A stretch of 64,000 nucleotides of DNA from Macrostomum hystrix (GCA_950097015.1 CATNEN010000007.1:12029001-12093000), one strand, 5' to 3'; positions 12,376 through 22,615 are shown, numbered from the stretch's first letter. The notes: a model not told the origin generated them from the letters alone. Made by a program: numbers and translations.

Positions 12376-14760
12376 ATTCAAATTGACAGTGAGTTTTTGT
12401 CTGTCATTGAAAACTAAAAAAGTTATTCAGTATCCAAGTAGACCACGCTCTATACACTTGTCAATTGCGCCAAGCGCCATTGCGTCAATTGTTACTGACG
12501 CCAAAATTTCGAATCCTCAGACTGAACTTTCATCTCACTGAACTGTGAGAATAGCCAATAAGAACTCACCCAGCAGGTGCACAGCGGCATACGCATCATA
12601 AACTGTACCATTCTCTAATTTCATTTATCGACAACAAATAAGCAGACAACTATGGAAATAGAATCGCAAGACGCCAACACCAGCCAGGTGATCCTCGGCT
12701 GCACTTACGAATTGTCGCTAGGCCGTCCTTTGACGCTCGCTGCGCGTTGCCGCCGCTGTTTCTATATATAATTATTGCTGCTGTCTGTGCTAGGGCCGCC
12801 TATCTCGCCGCCGCCTGATAAATGCTTATCGTTTGCTTATCGACTCCGCCTGCGCTCTCTCCAACCGTTGCCCGGGCACCCGAGTGGGGAAATAAAAGCT
12901 AAGGCAGAGGGGAGGCGGAGGAGGCGGGGAGGAAGGTGGCAAGACGGAAGCGGAGGCGAGGGAGCTCAGGAGACGCACGGCTGATTTTATGCCTCTGAGC
13001 TGCGAGCTTGAATTTGGCCCGGCCAGATAAAGCCAGCCTTAACTGATGCCACGTCAGGAGGGCGGGGCGGCGTCAGTGGGGGCGGCGGCTCCGCGCAGCC
13101 GATTGGCTGGCGGCTAGAAGCTCTGAGGGGAATATTTCGAAGCCAAGCAGGGGGAGCTAGAAGCGGCAGTGTTGGGATCTGAGTTTAGGGGATCTGGATC
13201 GGCAAGCGGCCCGCCTGTTTCTGGGAGATAAGGAAATCGGGGATCAGGCGCGGCTCTTGTCTCCCAGCGGATCCTTCGATCCTTCATTTCGCTTGCCGGC
13301 CCTGGTCTGATCCCCTGTCTGTTTCCCTTCCTTATCTTCCCTTCTCCCCCGCCCCCTACGTTCTCAGGCTGCTCTATTTGGGGATCGGAAATTTTGTCGG
13401 AACATCTATCTTCGATCCCATGACGATTCGTATAGGAGTGGTGGCGCAGCGGCTCTATAAATATGCGGCTTGCGGACTTCGAAATTCGTTTTTCCCACTT
13501 TCAGCACCCGCAATGCATGCTGCGAGAGCAGAGCCTTGCTGCCTGCCGATAAACCCTCAGTTTGCCTTGCTGCCTGCCGATAAGCCCTCAGTTTGCTTTG
13601 TGAGCTGCTTTCGAACACGTCTGAGTGCAGACCAAACTGCTCAGCTCAAATTGGCACGAGCTTAATAATGCTCGATGTGAAACAAAGTAAATAACAACAC
13701 AGATCTCATAGGATAGTATACTCAAGCTATATACTCAACTTATAATATGCAATATAGAAATCAAACCTAGCCAAGTTGGGTGTCCATTTTACATCTGGGC
13801 AAAATTGTCTTGCTCATGGTGCTCAAGAATGCTGCTCAATGATATACGAACTGAAGATGGATACGGTGTGAAACCAGGGAAATAGAATGAGAAAGGCTAT
13901 CAATAGGATGAGAGCCACGGACCCAAACAGTTGAATTATGACGGCAGGGCGGTAAACACACCAAACTCACGGCTATTAGATCCGCATAGATGAAGGATGA
14001 AAAAGTTAATTTGAAATTGATAGGCCGTGCAGATACGCCGAGCTTCGGGAGCTTGGCCGCGGGTTTGGGAGGCCTACATGCGTGAGCAGTCGTTTCTCCC
14101 ATCAGAATGGGGTGGGGAGCCGCGCATTATCTTAATGAGATCGCTGGAGCGTCAGAAATTGCCTCGCGCTCCGCCCAGCCTACGCGATGAGGCAGCAGCG
14201 AGGGGCTTCCATCCCTCGGCAGGAGCTGCGCCAGAGCTGCGTGGCCGCTGACTGGCCAGCGGGCTGGAGAAGGCGGGAAAGTATTTTCTTAATTAACCTC
14301 GAGGCCGGAGTTGATGCAGCAACAAAGCAGCCCCAGCCCCTGAATCCCCGCAAATGATCAATCAGTGCGCGTGCAGTGAGGGCGGGACTTTGGCTGCAGA
14401 AATCAATCAATCCGCAATGCAGCTCCAAGCACCACGCCGAGAAGCCACGTGGCGAGTGTCAGGGCCGGGCGGGTTCGGGGCAGGGCAGCTGCCAGGGCCG
14501 CGGCAACCGCATCGCTCAAATTCAAAGTCGAGCAGTCAGGTGGCTTCGAGCCGCTGGCGCCGATGCCGATGAAGAGAAAGTTTGGCTCAGTGCAGATGAT
14601 TTCGCATGAGCCGCCTCAGTTAGAGCACGTGCCGGCCTGTCAGGGCCCATCAATCCGGTCTTGCGCGCCAACGCTTGCAGGATTTTGTTTTCTGTTCCGT
14701 TATTAATACGTTTGATTCGGCTGATGGCGTTAAACTTTGAATTAGACCGAAGCTTAAATT
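12376..14760. promoter_or_regulatory. Gene-free GC-rich region with a cluster of GATA motifs and TATA-like boxes
   Basis: No convincing gene. WGATAR-type motifs occur at 12800-12805, 12816-12821 and near 13026, 13227 and 13334, with additional CGATAA cores near 12825, 12836, 13546 and 13577. TATA-like strings are at about 12768 (ctatatata) and 13456-13463 (tataaata). A 31-bp direct duplication containing tgcctgccgataa lies at about 13530-13595. This could be an upstream control region for the GATA gene, but that is inference from motif density alone. Confidence 0.3.
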
Positions 14761-14774
14761 TGACCCTTTGAGGC

Positions 14775-15090
14775 TGCTGAGACCCTGAGTCTTCTCGAGA
14801 GATACTGAGTCCTCTCAGGAGACCCTGAGTCTTTTCGAGAGATACTGAGTCCTCTCAGGAGACCCTGAGTCTTCTCGAGAGATACTGAGTCCTCTCAGGA
14901 GACCCTGAGTCTTCTCGAGAGATACTGAGTCCTCTCAGGAGACCCTGAGTCTTCTCGAGAGATACTGAGTCTTCTCAGGAGACCCTGAGTCTTCTCGAGA
15001 GATACTGAGTCTTCTCAAGAGACCCTGAGTCTCCACAAGAGATACTGAGACTTCTCAAAAGATACTGAGACTTCTCAAGAGATACTGAGG
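14775..15090. repeat. 40-bp minisatellite
   Basis: About eight units of a 40-bp repeat made of two related 20-bp halves (gaccctgagtcttctcgaga and gatactgagtcctctcagga). It is a dimeric higher-order unit that degenerates toward the right. Confidence 0.95.
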
Positions 15091-15290
15091 CTGCTGATAG
15101 ACACTGACGCTGATGAGGAGACACTGACGCTGATGAGGAGACACTGACGCTGATGAGGAGACACTGACGCTGATGAGGAGACACTGACGCTGATGAGGAG
15201 ACACTGACGCTGATGAGGAGACACTGACGCTGATGAGGAGACACTGACGCTGATGAGGAGACACTGAGTTCGATTAGGAGACACTAAGAA
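15091..15290. repeat. 20-bp minisatellite (ctgacgctgatgaggagaca)
   Basis: Eight to nine near-perfect copies of a 20-bp unit that directly continues the preceding 40-bp array. It shares the gagacactga-type core, so the 20-bp unit probably derives from one half of the older dimer by local amplification. Confidence 0.95.
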
Positions 15291-16529
15291 AAAGATCCTA
15301 AGGTGGGGACTTTTGATCATCCCGGATGAATTAGCAGTTTTCCAACAAGACTTACTTTTATAAAGACAAATCAAGAAATTAAGAAATCAAGAACACTGGG
15401 GAAGCATGCGACAAAATTGCTGACAGAGTTAACCAACCGATCACCCTAAAATTAATGACTTCAGAACTGTTCGAGTCGCAACTCACGCTAATCAATTACC
15501 ACCCAGCCCATCTTGAGAATCGTTAGAGAAATTCTTCAGCATGCATCTGGGCCGTCCCTCTGTTCTCAATTGTGGGGCCGGAAGAGTCGAGTGGTGGAGG
15601 CCAGCGTGGGTTGCGCCACCTGCTGCCATCGCCGGCTAAAAATGCCCAAATTTATGACTTCCCCAATGGGAAAACGATCGAGCGAACTCGCCGAGAGGGT
15701 GAGAGAGGAGAAACAGGCGGGGGGGAGCTGCGGTGAGAAATGGCTGCAATTATGACTCCTGACAAGACTCGGCTGCGACTCGCTCTGCCAACTGTTGAGT
15801 AGCTGCTCAGGTGATTGATGCCAGCCCCATGATCGGCCTACTAGAATGAGTCCGTGCGGCATTTCTGCTGCGGCCTCTGAAACGGAATGAGTCCCAAATA
15901 CTCCGGGGACCGGCAACTCAAATGCTCACTCTTGCCCATCCTCCTTCCCATCCCCTTGGGGAATAGCTCCCTACCCCTAAACACTTCTTTCCAGCTGGCA
16001 AAGTTTCGGCTGTTCGATTTTTGAGCTGTGCTCAGCCCCAGCTTGACATCGATAAGCAGCTCAGGGACTCCAGATGCCGCATCCCTCACTCCAGACTCAT
16101 TTGAGTCCAGCCCTTTCAGCTCTGGGATTTCGGCTCCGTCAACTATTGATAGGAGCTCTAGTTTTTACTGCCCATTGGTAAGAATTTTCATCTGACATTT
16201 TATTCGGCCTGTCAATCGGAGTCGCCGGATCAGGGCCGAACTCACGAGCTGTGAGAAATTTGCATAATTTCATTGAGCTATTTGCTCTGTGCGTGATTTT
16301 CTATGAATAGAAATTATGAAAATGTGTTGGATAAATGCTGCAACAATGGGACTGTGCTATATGGCAGATATGGCAGTCTTCTGGCTGGCATAAATTAGCT
16401 GGAGTGTGTAATGCTGGAAAATATCAGTTTCGTTATAACAAATCGAGAATAAAATATTTATCAATTTACCGTTATGGAATTTATGCATCGGCAGTGAGTA
16501 AATAAAATTTCGTTTAAACAGTTTCTGAA
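15291..16529. other. Intergenic unique sequence; nothing recognised
   Basis: Mixed-composition DNA with only short open frames lacking any recognisable domain. I see no RNA gene, transposon end or regulatory motif that I can support. Confidence 0.4.
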
Positions 16530-16952
16530 TTGTACAGCTACTGAATTGTACAGCTACTGAATTGTACAGCTACTGAATTGTACAGTCTACTGAATTGTAC
16601 AGCTACTGAATTGTACAGCTACTGAATTGTACAGCTACTGAATTGTACAGCTACTGAATTGTACAGCTACTGAATTGTACAGTCTACTGAATTGTACAGC
16701 TACTGAATTGTACAGCTACTGAATTGTACAGTCTACTGAATTGTACAGCTACTGAATTGTACAGCTACTGAATTGTACAGCTACTGAATTGTACAGCTAC
16801 TGAATTGTACAGCTACTGAATTGTACAGTCTACTGAATTGTACAGCTACTGAATTGTACAGCTACTGAATTGTACAGCTACTGAATTGTACAGCTACTGA
16901 ATTGTACAGCTACTGAATTGTACAGCTACTGAATTGTACAGTTTCTGAATTG
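16530..16952. repeat. 16-bp minisatellite, left part (split by retrotransposon)
   Basis: Tandem copies of tgaattgtacagctac (16 bp), with 17-bp variants carrying cagtctac. The array resumes at 21685 after the Gypsy element, so the two parts were one array before the insertion. Confidence 0.97.
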
Positions 16953-17184
16953 TGTAATGGTTTTTATTCCTGGCCTTTGAGGCAGTTTTTGAATGGTAAC
17001 ATTGTAGGAATATTTCTAATAATTTGCTGAATCATTCTATCGTATTTACTGTTCGTTCGTTTAACATCGTTCATTTACTGTACATCGCTGATTACGTAAT
17101 CGCAACTGACATAAATACAACAAGCACGGCCTCACGGGGCCTTCGTAGAATCTGGTTTCACACCGCCAAACACCGCGTGTTACA
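16953..17184 (+). repeat. 5' LTR of the Gypsy element
   Basis: 232 bp, TGTAATGG...GTGTTACA. A weak TATA-like cataaata lies near 17109-17116 and could serve the U3 promoter. The frame leading into gag is open from 17024 inside the LTR, but the likely gag start is internal. Confidence 0.95.
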
Positions 17185-17186
17185 AG

Positions 17187-17198
17187 TGGTAGCAGAGC
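17187..17198 (+). other. Primer-binding site, initiator Met tRNA type
   Basis: TGGTAGCAGAGC starts 2 nt after the 5' LTR. Eleven of its twelve bases are complementary to the 3' CCA end of animal initiator methionine tRNA, whose complement reads TGGTAGCAGAGG. Confidence 0.85.
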
Positions 17199-17203
17199 TC
17201 AGA

Positions 17204-17995
17204 ATGGCAGAGGGCAGTCATCGCGCGATTCCGAGAACTTTTAGCTCTGGAAACTTTAAGGAGTGGCTGCAGCGGTTTGAGCTGTGTGCGGCAGCCAACA
17301 AGTGGACAAATGATAAGCACTTGCATCTGCCAACGTTTCTGGATGGCGAGGCTCTGGCGGTCTTCCTTGAGCTCGGCGACAAGGATAAGAGCGACTACAG
17401 TCAGGTGACCCAAGCATTGACCGAGGCATTTCACCCAGACAGCCAGCACTTCTCAGCGCTGGAGGCATTTGAGAGCCGGAAGCTGCTGCCTGGGGAACCT
17501 CCTCGGCTGTTTCTCTATCACCTGAAGCAGCTGCTCAAGAACGCTGGCGTGAGCAACAAGGACGCCACTGACACCATGCTGACCCATCACTTCATCCGCG
17601 GACTGCCAGCGGATGTCAGCAGGCAAATCAGAGCCGATGCGTCAGTCAAGACGGTAAGCGACGCTCTTGCGCGGGCACAGCTGCTACTGGAGCTGCCTTC
17701 TGCCACCACGGATGGAAGCCGGCCGCCCCTCGCGGCGGCAGCCGGAACTACTTGCGGCAGCACCGAGACCGCAGATCTGAGGGCCGCGGTCAGCTCACTG
17801 CAGGTGACGGTCCAAGACCTGGCAGCGAAGCTGGGCTCGGAGGCTTCCGACTCCTGCGCGGTTCGCAGTGCGAGGAGACAGCGCGAGGTAACCTGCTGGA
17901 ACTGCAACCAACCCGGCCACCTCGCCAGAAACTGTAAGAAGCCGTCGGGAAACGGCAACGGCCGGGGCGGAGCCCGCAACCCTGGCCAATTCTGA
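17204..17995 (+). CDS. gag: Gypsy Gag polyprotein
   Basis: Capsid/nucleocapsid protein of the retrotransposon, 263 residues from the first ATG after the primer-binding site; the frame also extends upstream into the LTR. The capsid-like N-terminal half has the F-x-G-x-NF-x-EWL pattern and long helical segments of Ty3/Gypsy Gag. Near the C-terminus is one CCHC zinc knuckle, CWNCNQPGHLARNC, followed by a Gly/Asn/Arg-rich tail. The last 58 nt overlap the protease frame (-1), and a frameshift signal lies in that overlap. Confidence 0.92.
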   Translation: MAEGSHRAIPRTFSSGNFKEWLQRFELCAAANKWTNDKHLHLPTFLDGEALAVFLELGDKDKSDYSQVTQALTEAFHPDSQHFSALEAFESRKLLPGEPPRLFLYHLKQLLKNAGVSNKDATDTMLTHHFIRGLPADVSRQIRADASVKTVSDALARAQLLLELPSATTDGSRPPLAAAAGTTCGSTETADLRAAVSSLQVTVQDLAAKLGSEASDSCAVRSARRQREVTCWNCNQPGHLARNCKKPSGNGNGRGGARNPGQF

Positions 17996-18216
17996 GCGCG
18001 GGCCCCAGCGTGAGTGGATTGTTCCGGGGCGCAGAGGGGGGCGGCGCAGGCACAGCAGGCAGCAGCGCAGCAGCAGTCGTCATCAGACCGAACCCGGCAA
18101 CATCCAAGCTGCAGTGCAAGATCGGAGGTGCGGACGTCATGGCGCTGATCGACTCGGGCAGCCAGGTATCAATCGTGGACAAGCAGGTCCTTCAGAGCAT
18201 GCAGCGAGTTCAGTAG
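17938..18216 (+). CDS. pro: Gypsy protease, N-terminal part (-1 frame relative to gag)
   Basis: Open frame entered by the predicted gag frameshift, ending at TAG 18214-18216. It carries the aspartic-protease catalytic motif ALIDSGSQVSIV near 18141-18176. The C-terminal protease motif (IIGLDF, about 18357-18374) is in the pol frame, so the protease domain is split between two frames within the overlap 18149-18216. Because the break falls inside the domain, a one-base insertion, two-base deletion or assembly error is more likely than a second programmed shift. Confidence 0.8.
   Translation, partial: EAVGKRQRPGRSPQPWPILSAGPSVSGLFRGAEGGGAGTAGSSAAAVVIRPNPATSKLQCKIGGADVMALIDSGSQVSIVDKQVLQSMQRVQ
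17947..18003 (+). promoter_or_regulatory. Predicted -1 ribosomal frameshift site with H-type pseudoknot (gag-pro)
   Basis: The heptamer GGGAAAC (17947-17953) is read in the gag frame as xxG GGA AAC, the canonical X XXY YYZ arrangement. The -1 frame is open from 17938 and gag stops at 17993-17995, so the heptamer sits in the only usable overlap. After a 6-nt spacer, stem 1 pairs 17960-17967 with 17980-17987 (8 bp, one G-U). The loop segment 17972-17977 (gcccgc) is perfectly complementary to 17998-18003 (gcgggc), giving stem 2. Loop sizes of 4 and 10 nt and a 2-nt junction fit a classic pseudoknot. Pairing was worked out by hand; function is inferred. Confidence 0.8.
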
Positions 18217-21200
18217 GAGAGCGTCCACCTTGGAACTGCGGGCAGTCAACCAGCAGGCGGTGCCGGTGCGGCAGGTGGCCAGCCTGGCGGTGTCGCTCGG
18301 CAGTATCGAGCGGCAGCACCCGTTCTACGTGTCGGAAGGCCTGGTGGCTGCCGTAATTATCGGGCTGGACTTCATCAAGGCCAGCAACATGTGCCTTGAC
18401 TTCAGCGACAGCGCAGAGGCACCACCAAAGAGCTCGTGCGTGATGGACGGCGTGAGCCATCTCGATGCAGACAGTCAGCTGGAGGACCTCGAAGAGAAGC
18501 TCGTGCCGGATTTCAGCACGAAAGAGGTCGACCTGCCTGTCGTAAAGGACCCGGACATCCGAGCCCTGGTGCACGAGTTCAGCGACATCTTCTCCAGGCG
18601 GCCGGGACTGACAGATCGCCACGAGCACAGCATCCCCCTGATCGACGATGTTCCGGTGCGGATTCCTCCAAGGAAGCTGCCGGTGCACTGGGAACCCGAG
18701 GTGAACAAGCTCATTCAGGAGCTGCTGGACAACGACATCATCGAGGAGTCGGACAGCCCGTACGTGTCGCCCCCGGTGTACGTGCGGAAGAAGAACGGAG
18801 ACCTGCGGCTGACGATCGACTACCGCGAGCTGAACATGAAGACGGTGCGGTCGGCGCAGGGCATTCCGCAGATGGACTTTGTCAAGGACAAGCTGGCTGG
18901 CAACGAGAGCTTCTCGGTGATTGACCTGAACGGCGGCTACTTCCAAATCCCGATGAAGCCGGAAGACAGGCAGAAGACAGCTTTCAGCCCTGGGCCCGGC
19001 ATGCCGCTGTATCAGTTCAAGAGGATGCCGCAGGGCGTCTGCGGCGGCCCGAGCTCATTCACCATCCTGATGAACCGCGTGTTCAAAGGCGCCGAGCAAA
19101 CCTTCACCTACATGGATGACACGCTGTGCTTCTCCAAGTCGAAGGCCGAGCATCTACAGCACCTGCGAGAAGTGTTCGAGAAGATCAGAGGCGCCGGGCT
19201 CACAGTCAGGGGCAGCAAGTGCCAGCTGGGCCTGCCGGAGGTCACGTTTCTCGGCACCGTGTTCTCTGCCAAGGGTGCCACTGTGAGTCCCGAGAAGGTG
19301 CGCGCCATCCAAGAGTGGCCGGAGCCGCAGTCCCCAACGCAGGTGCGGCAGTTCCTAGGCCTTTGCAACCAGTACAGGAAGTACGTGCCGAGCTTCTCCG
19401 ATATCGCCGGACCGCTGCACAGACTGACCAGCAAGACGGAGAAGTTCGAGTGGACTGACGAGTGCGGCACGGCATTTCGACGGCTCAAAGAGGCCCTTCA
19501 GCAGCCGCCGATCATCGGCCACCCGGATTTTTCCAAGGAGTTCCAGCTCTACACGGATGCCAGCAACACCGGAGTCGGAATAGTGCTCAAGCAAGGCGAC
19601 CAGGTGATAGAGTACTGCAGCAGAGCACTCACGGCTCCGGAGAAGGGCTATTCAACCGTCGAGAAGGAGTGCCTGGCGATCCTGCACGCGCTGAAGACTT
19701 ACCGCCACTACCTGCTCGGTCGGCATTTCACGGTCTTCACCGACCACTGCCCGCTCACGTTTCTTAATTCCCAGCGGGTCGACAGCCACGGCCGGCTCGG
19801 GCGCTGGCGGTTGCTGCTGCAGGAATTCGCCTTTGCCATCAAGTACACCAAGGGCGTCGACAACGTGGAGGCGGACGGCCTGTCGAGGATGCACGAGGGC
19901 CACTGCGAAACGATCGGAGCGTCGTCGGCAACGGAGCTGCAGCCGCAGGTGTCCAACCGGGAGTTGCGACAGGCGCAGAGGGCTGATCCGAAGCTTCAGC
20001 TGGTCATCGATGCCCTGCAGAACGACAGCGGGACTCGGCCAAGATGGTCCGACAGCAGACTGCGACACCTCAGCCGTATCTGGCGGAAGTTACGAATTCA
20101 AGACGGTCTTCTCTGCCGGGTTTTTAATGATGCTGCGGGGCCGAGAGAGGTCCCTGTGATCCCGGAGTTGCTGCAGCGCCAGTTCCTGACTGACTTCCAC
20201 GAGGGCATCGGCGGCCATTTCGGACCGGAGAAAATGGCCGACACTCTGAAGCAGACTGCGTACTGGCCTGGGCTGCAGAGCGACGCGGTGAGTTTCTGTC
20301 AGGAGTGCCAGACCTGCCAGCTGAAAAAGGCGCAACACCGGCCCGCAGCCCCACTCGGTGAGATGCCGATCGGCAAGCCCTGGCAGACGGTGGCGGTCGA
20401 CGTGCTGAAGGTGCCGACATCAGATCGAGGCAACAGCTACCTGCTGGTGATGCAGGACCAGTTTTCCAAGTTCCTGACCGCCGTGCCGATGCCAGATCAG
20501 ACCGCCAAAACCATCGTGGATGCGGCAGTGAAGGTCTTCTCCCTGTTTGGAGTCCCGTCCGTCATCCACTCGGACCAAGGCGCGAACTTCGAGAGCGAGC
20601 TGTTCCAGGAGACGCTGCAAGCGCTGGGCATCAGGAAAACGCGCACCACGCCGTATCATCCGCAGGGAAACGGACTAGTGGAGCGCGGCAACAAGTCGCT
20701 GCTGCAGCTGCTGAGGCTGTTCGCCGAGACCGAGTCCAGCTGGGAGGAGCAGCTGCCGCTAGTGGTCCTGTCCTACAACTCCAGGGTCCACAGCTCAACC
20801 AAGGTGGCACCGCTGACGGTGATGACCGGCCGCGACCCGCAACTCCCGCCGAAGGTGCAGAGCAGCGAGCGGCAGTTCGACATCGGCACCTACTCAGCGC
20901 TGCTGGAGCGGCGACTGGCCCGGATCCGCGAGTTCGTCGAGGAGAATCTGGTGGCCGCCGGGCAGCAGCAGAAGGCGGCTCACGACAAGAAAGCGGCGGA
21001 CCTGCCGCAGTTCCCGCAAGGCGCCGAGGTGCTGCTCAGCATCGAGATGCGGCGCTCGAAGCTCGCGCCCTACTGGGAGCCTGGCTGGACGGTGCTCGAG
21101 CAGCGCGGCCACTCGGTGTGCATCCGCCGCGCCTTCGGCAACCGACCGGTCCGCTGGGTGCACGTGAACCGGCTGCGAAGGCGGTTTGTAGCCCAGCCTG

Positions 21201-21355
21201 ACACCGAGCAGCTCAGTCAGCAGCCGGTGTCCCACGAGGTCGCGTCTGAGACCCGCCAGGCCAAGCGGCGGTACTCGGAGCGGGAGAGGCGACCTCCGGA
21301 CTTCTTCAGTGTGAGCGGAGAGCGATGGACTGTTCAGAGACTGTTCAGAGACTGA
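18149..21355 (+). CDS. pol: Gypsy Pol: protease C-terminus, reverse transcriptase, RNase H, integrase
   Basis: Long frame open from 18149; the first ATG is at 18230 (1041 residues from there). Domain order: protease end (IIGLDF), reverse transcriptase with DLNGGYFQIP and the catalytic box FTYMDDTLCFS, RNase H with YTDASNTGVG and FTDHCPL, integrase with an HHCC zinc finger (H...H...CQECQTC), and the catalytic core residues in AVDVL, HSDQGANFES and YHPQGNGLVERGN. The C-terminal KLAPYWEPGW region resembles the GPY/F module; there is no chromodomain. YMDD rather than the more common YLDD/YIDD in the catalytic box is a small oddity. Apart from the protease frame break, no internal stop is seen. 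Confidence 0.95.
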   Translation, partial: STRAARYQSWTSRSFRACSEFSRRASTLELRAVNQQAVPVRQVASLAVSLGSIERQHPFYVSEGLVAAVIIGLDFIKASNMCLDFSDSAEAPPKSSCVMDGVSHLDADSQLEDLEEKLVPDFSTKEVDLPVVKDPDIRALVHEFSDIFSRRPGLTDRHEHSIPLIDDVPVRIPPRKLPVHWEPEVNKLIQELLDNDIIEESDSPYVSPPVYVRKKNGDLRLTIDYRELNMKTVRSAQGIPQMDFVKDKLAGNESFSVIDLNGGYFQIPMKPEDRQKTAFSPGPGMPLYQFKRMPQGVCGGPSSFTILMNRVFKGAEQTFTYMDDTLCFSKSKAEHLQHLREVFEKIRGAGLTVRGSKCQLGLPEVTFLGTVFSAKGATVSPEKVRAIQEWPEPQSPTQVRQFLGLCNQYRKYVPSFSDIAGPLHRLTSKTEKFEWTDECGTAFRRLKEALQQPPIIGHPDFSKEFQLYTDASNTGVGIVLKQGDQVIEYCSRALTAPEKGYSTVEKECLAILHALKTYRHYLLGRHFTVFTDHCPLTFLNSQRVDSHGRLGRWRLLLQEFAFAIKYTKGVDNVEADGLSRMHEGHCETIGASSATELQPQVSNRELRQAQRADPKLQLVIDALQNDSGTRPRWSDSRLRHLSRIWRKLRIQDGLLCRVFNDAAGPREVPVIPELLQRQFLTDFHEGIGGHFGPEKMADTLKQTAYWPGLQSDAVSFCQECQTCQLKKAQHRPAAPLGEMPIGKPWQTVAVDVLKVPTSDRGNSYLLVMQDQFSKFLTAVPMPDQTAKTIVDAAVKVFSLFGVPSVIHSDQGANFESELFQETLQALGIRKTRTTPYHPQGNGLVERGNKSLLQLLRLFAETESSWEEQLPLVVLSYNSRVHSSTKVAPLTVMTGRDPQLPPKVQSSERQFDIGTYSALLERRLARIREFVEENLVAAGQQQKAAHDKKAADLPQFPQGAEVLLSIEMRRSKLAPYWEPGWTVLEQRGHSVCIRRAFGNRPVRWVHVNRLRRRFVAQPDTEQLSQQPVSHEVASETRQAKRRYSERERRPPDFFSVSGERWTVQRLFRD

Positions 21356-21435
21356 TCAGAGACTGTTCAAAGACTGTGAATGCGTTTTTTTAACTGGTTC
21401 TGCGTTTTCAATTTTGTGATTATCGTCTATTGTTT

Positions 21436-21448
21436 CGCGGGAGAGAAA
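21436..21448 (+). other. Polypurine tract of the Gypsy element
   Basis: A mostly purine stretch, gcgggagagaaa, ends exactly at the 3' LTR boundary (21449). This is where a plus-strand priming tract is expected. Confidence 0.75.
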
Positions 21449-21680
21449 TGTAATGGTTTTTATTCCTGGCCTTTGAGGCAGTTTTTGAATGGTAACATTG
21501 TAGGAATATTTCTAATAATTTGCTGAATCATTCTATCGTATTTACTGTTCGTTCGTTTAACATCGTTCATTTACTGTACATCGCTGATTACGTAATCGCA
21601 ACTGACATAAATACAACAAGCACGGCCTCACGGGGCCTTCGTAGAATCTGGTTTCACACCGCCAAACACCGCGTGTTACA
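21449..21680 (+). repeat. 3' LTR of the Gypsy element
   Basis: 232 bp with no difference from the 5' LTR that I can find. It is followed by the target duplication attg (21681-21684) and resumption of the minisatellite. Confidence 0.95.
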
Positions 21681-21684
21681 ATTG

Positions 21685-22615
21685 TACAGTTTCTGAATTG
21701 TACAGCTACTGAATTGTACAGTTTCTGAATTGTACAGCTACTGAATTGTACAGCTACTGAATTGTACAGCTACTGAATTGTACAGCTACTGAATTGTACA
21801 GCTACTGAATTGTACAGCTACTGAATTGTACAGCTACTGAATTGTACAGCTACTGAATTGTACAGCTACTGAATTGTACAGCTACTGAATTGTACAGCTA
21901 CTGAATTGTACAGCTACTGAATTGTACAGTTACTGAATTGTACAGTTTCTGAATTGTACAGCTACTGAATTGTACAGTTTCTGAATTGTACAGCTACTGA
22001 ATTGTACAGCTACTGAATTGTACAGCTACTGAATTGTACAGCTACTGAATTGTACAGTCTACTGAATTGTACAGCTACTGAATTGTACAGCTACTGAATT
22101 GTACAGTCTACTGAATTGTACAGCTACTGAATTGTACAGCTACTGAATTGTACAGCTACTGAATTGTACAGCTACTGAATTGTACAGCTACTGAATTGTA
22201 CAGCTACTGAATTGTACAGCTACTGAATTGTACAGCTACTGAATTGTACAGCTACTGAATTGTACAGCTACTGAATTGTACAGCTACTGAATTGTACAGT
22301 TACTGAATTGTACAGCTACTGAATTGTACAGCTACTGAATTGTACAGCTACTGAATTGTACAGCTACTGAATTGTACAGCTACTGAATTGTACAGCTACT
22401 GAATTGTACAGCTACTGAATTGTACAGCTACTGAATTGTACAGCTACTGAATTGTACAGCTACTGAATTGTACAGCTACTGAATTGTACAGTTACTGAAT
22501 TGTACAGCTACTGAATTGTACAGCTACTGAATTGTACAGCTACTGAATTGTACAGCTACTGAATTGTACAGCTACTGAATTGTACAGCTACTGAATTGTA
22601 CAGCTACTGAATTGA
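21685..22615. repeat. 16-bp minisatellite, right part
   Basis: About 57 further units of tgaattgtacagctac, with cagttact, cagtttct and cagtctac variants. It is the continuation of the array interrupted by the Gypsy element. Confidence 0.97.

Larger units (their letters stand above)
16953..21680 (+). mobile_element. Complete Ty3/Gypsy LTR retrotransposon, 4728 bp, recent insertion
   Basis: Two 232-bp LTRs (16953-17184 and 21449-21680) begin TGTAA and end TTACA and are identical by eye. The 4-bp target duplication attg flanks the element (16949-16952 and 21681-21684) and lies inside a 16-bp minisatellite unit. A primer-binding site, gag, a split protease frame and a long pol with RT, RNase H and integrase occur in Ty3/Gypsy order. 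There is no envelope-like gene. LTR identity implies very recent transposition. The protease-pol frame change is the only defect seen. Confidence 0.97.

Noticed and set aside
13434-13500. tRNA gene suggested by gtggcgcagcggctc and ttcgaaattc
   Set aside because: The A box is good, but the cloverleaf stems do not close and the B box is weak; at most a decayed SINE head. A TATA-like string overlaps it.
17024-17203. Gag starting inside the LTR
   Set aside because: The frame is open, but the residues before the ATG at 17204 are LTR and primer-binding-site sequence; the ATG just after the primer site is the usual start.
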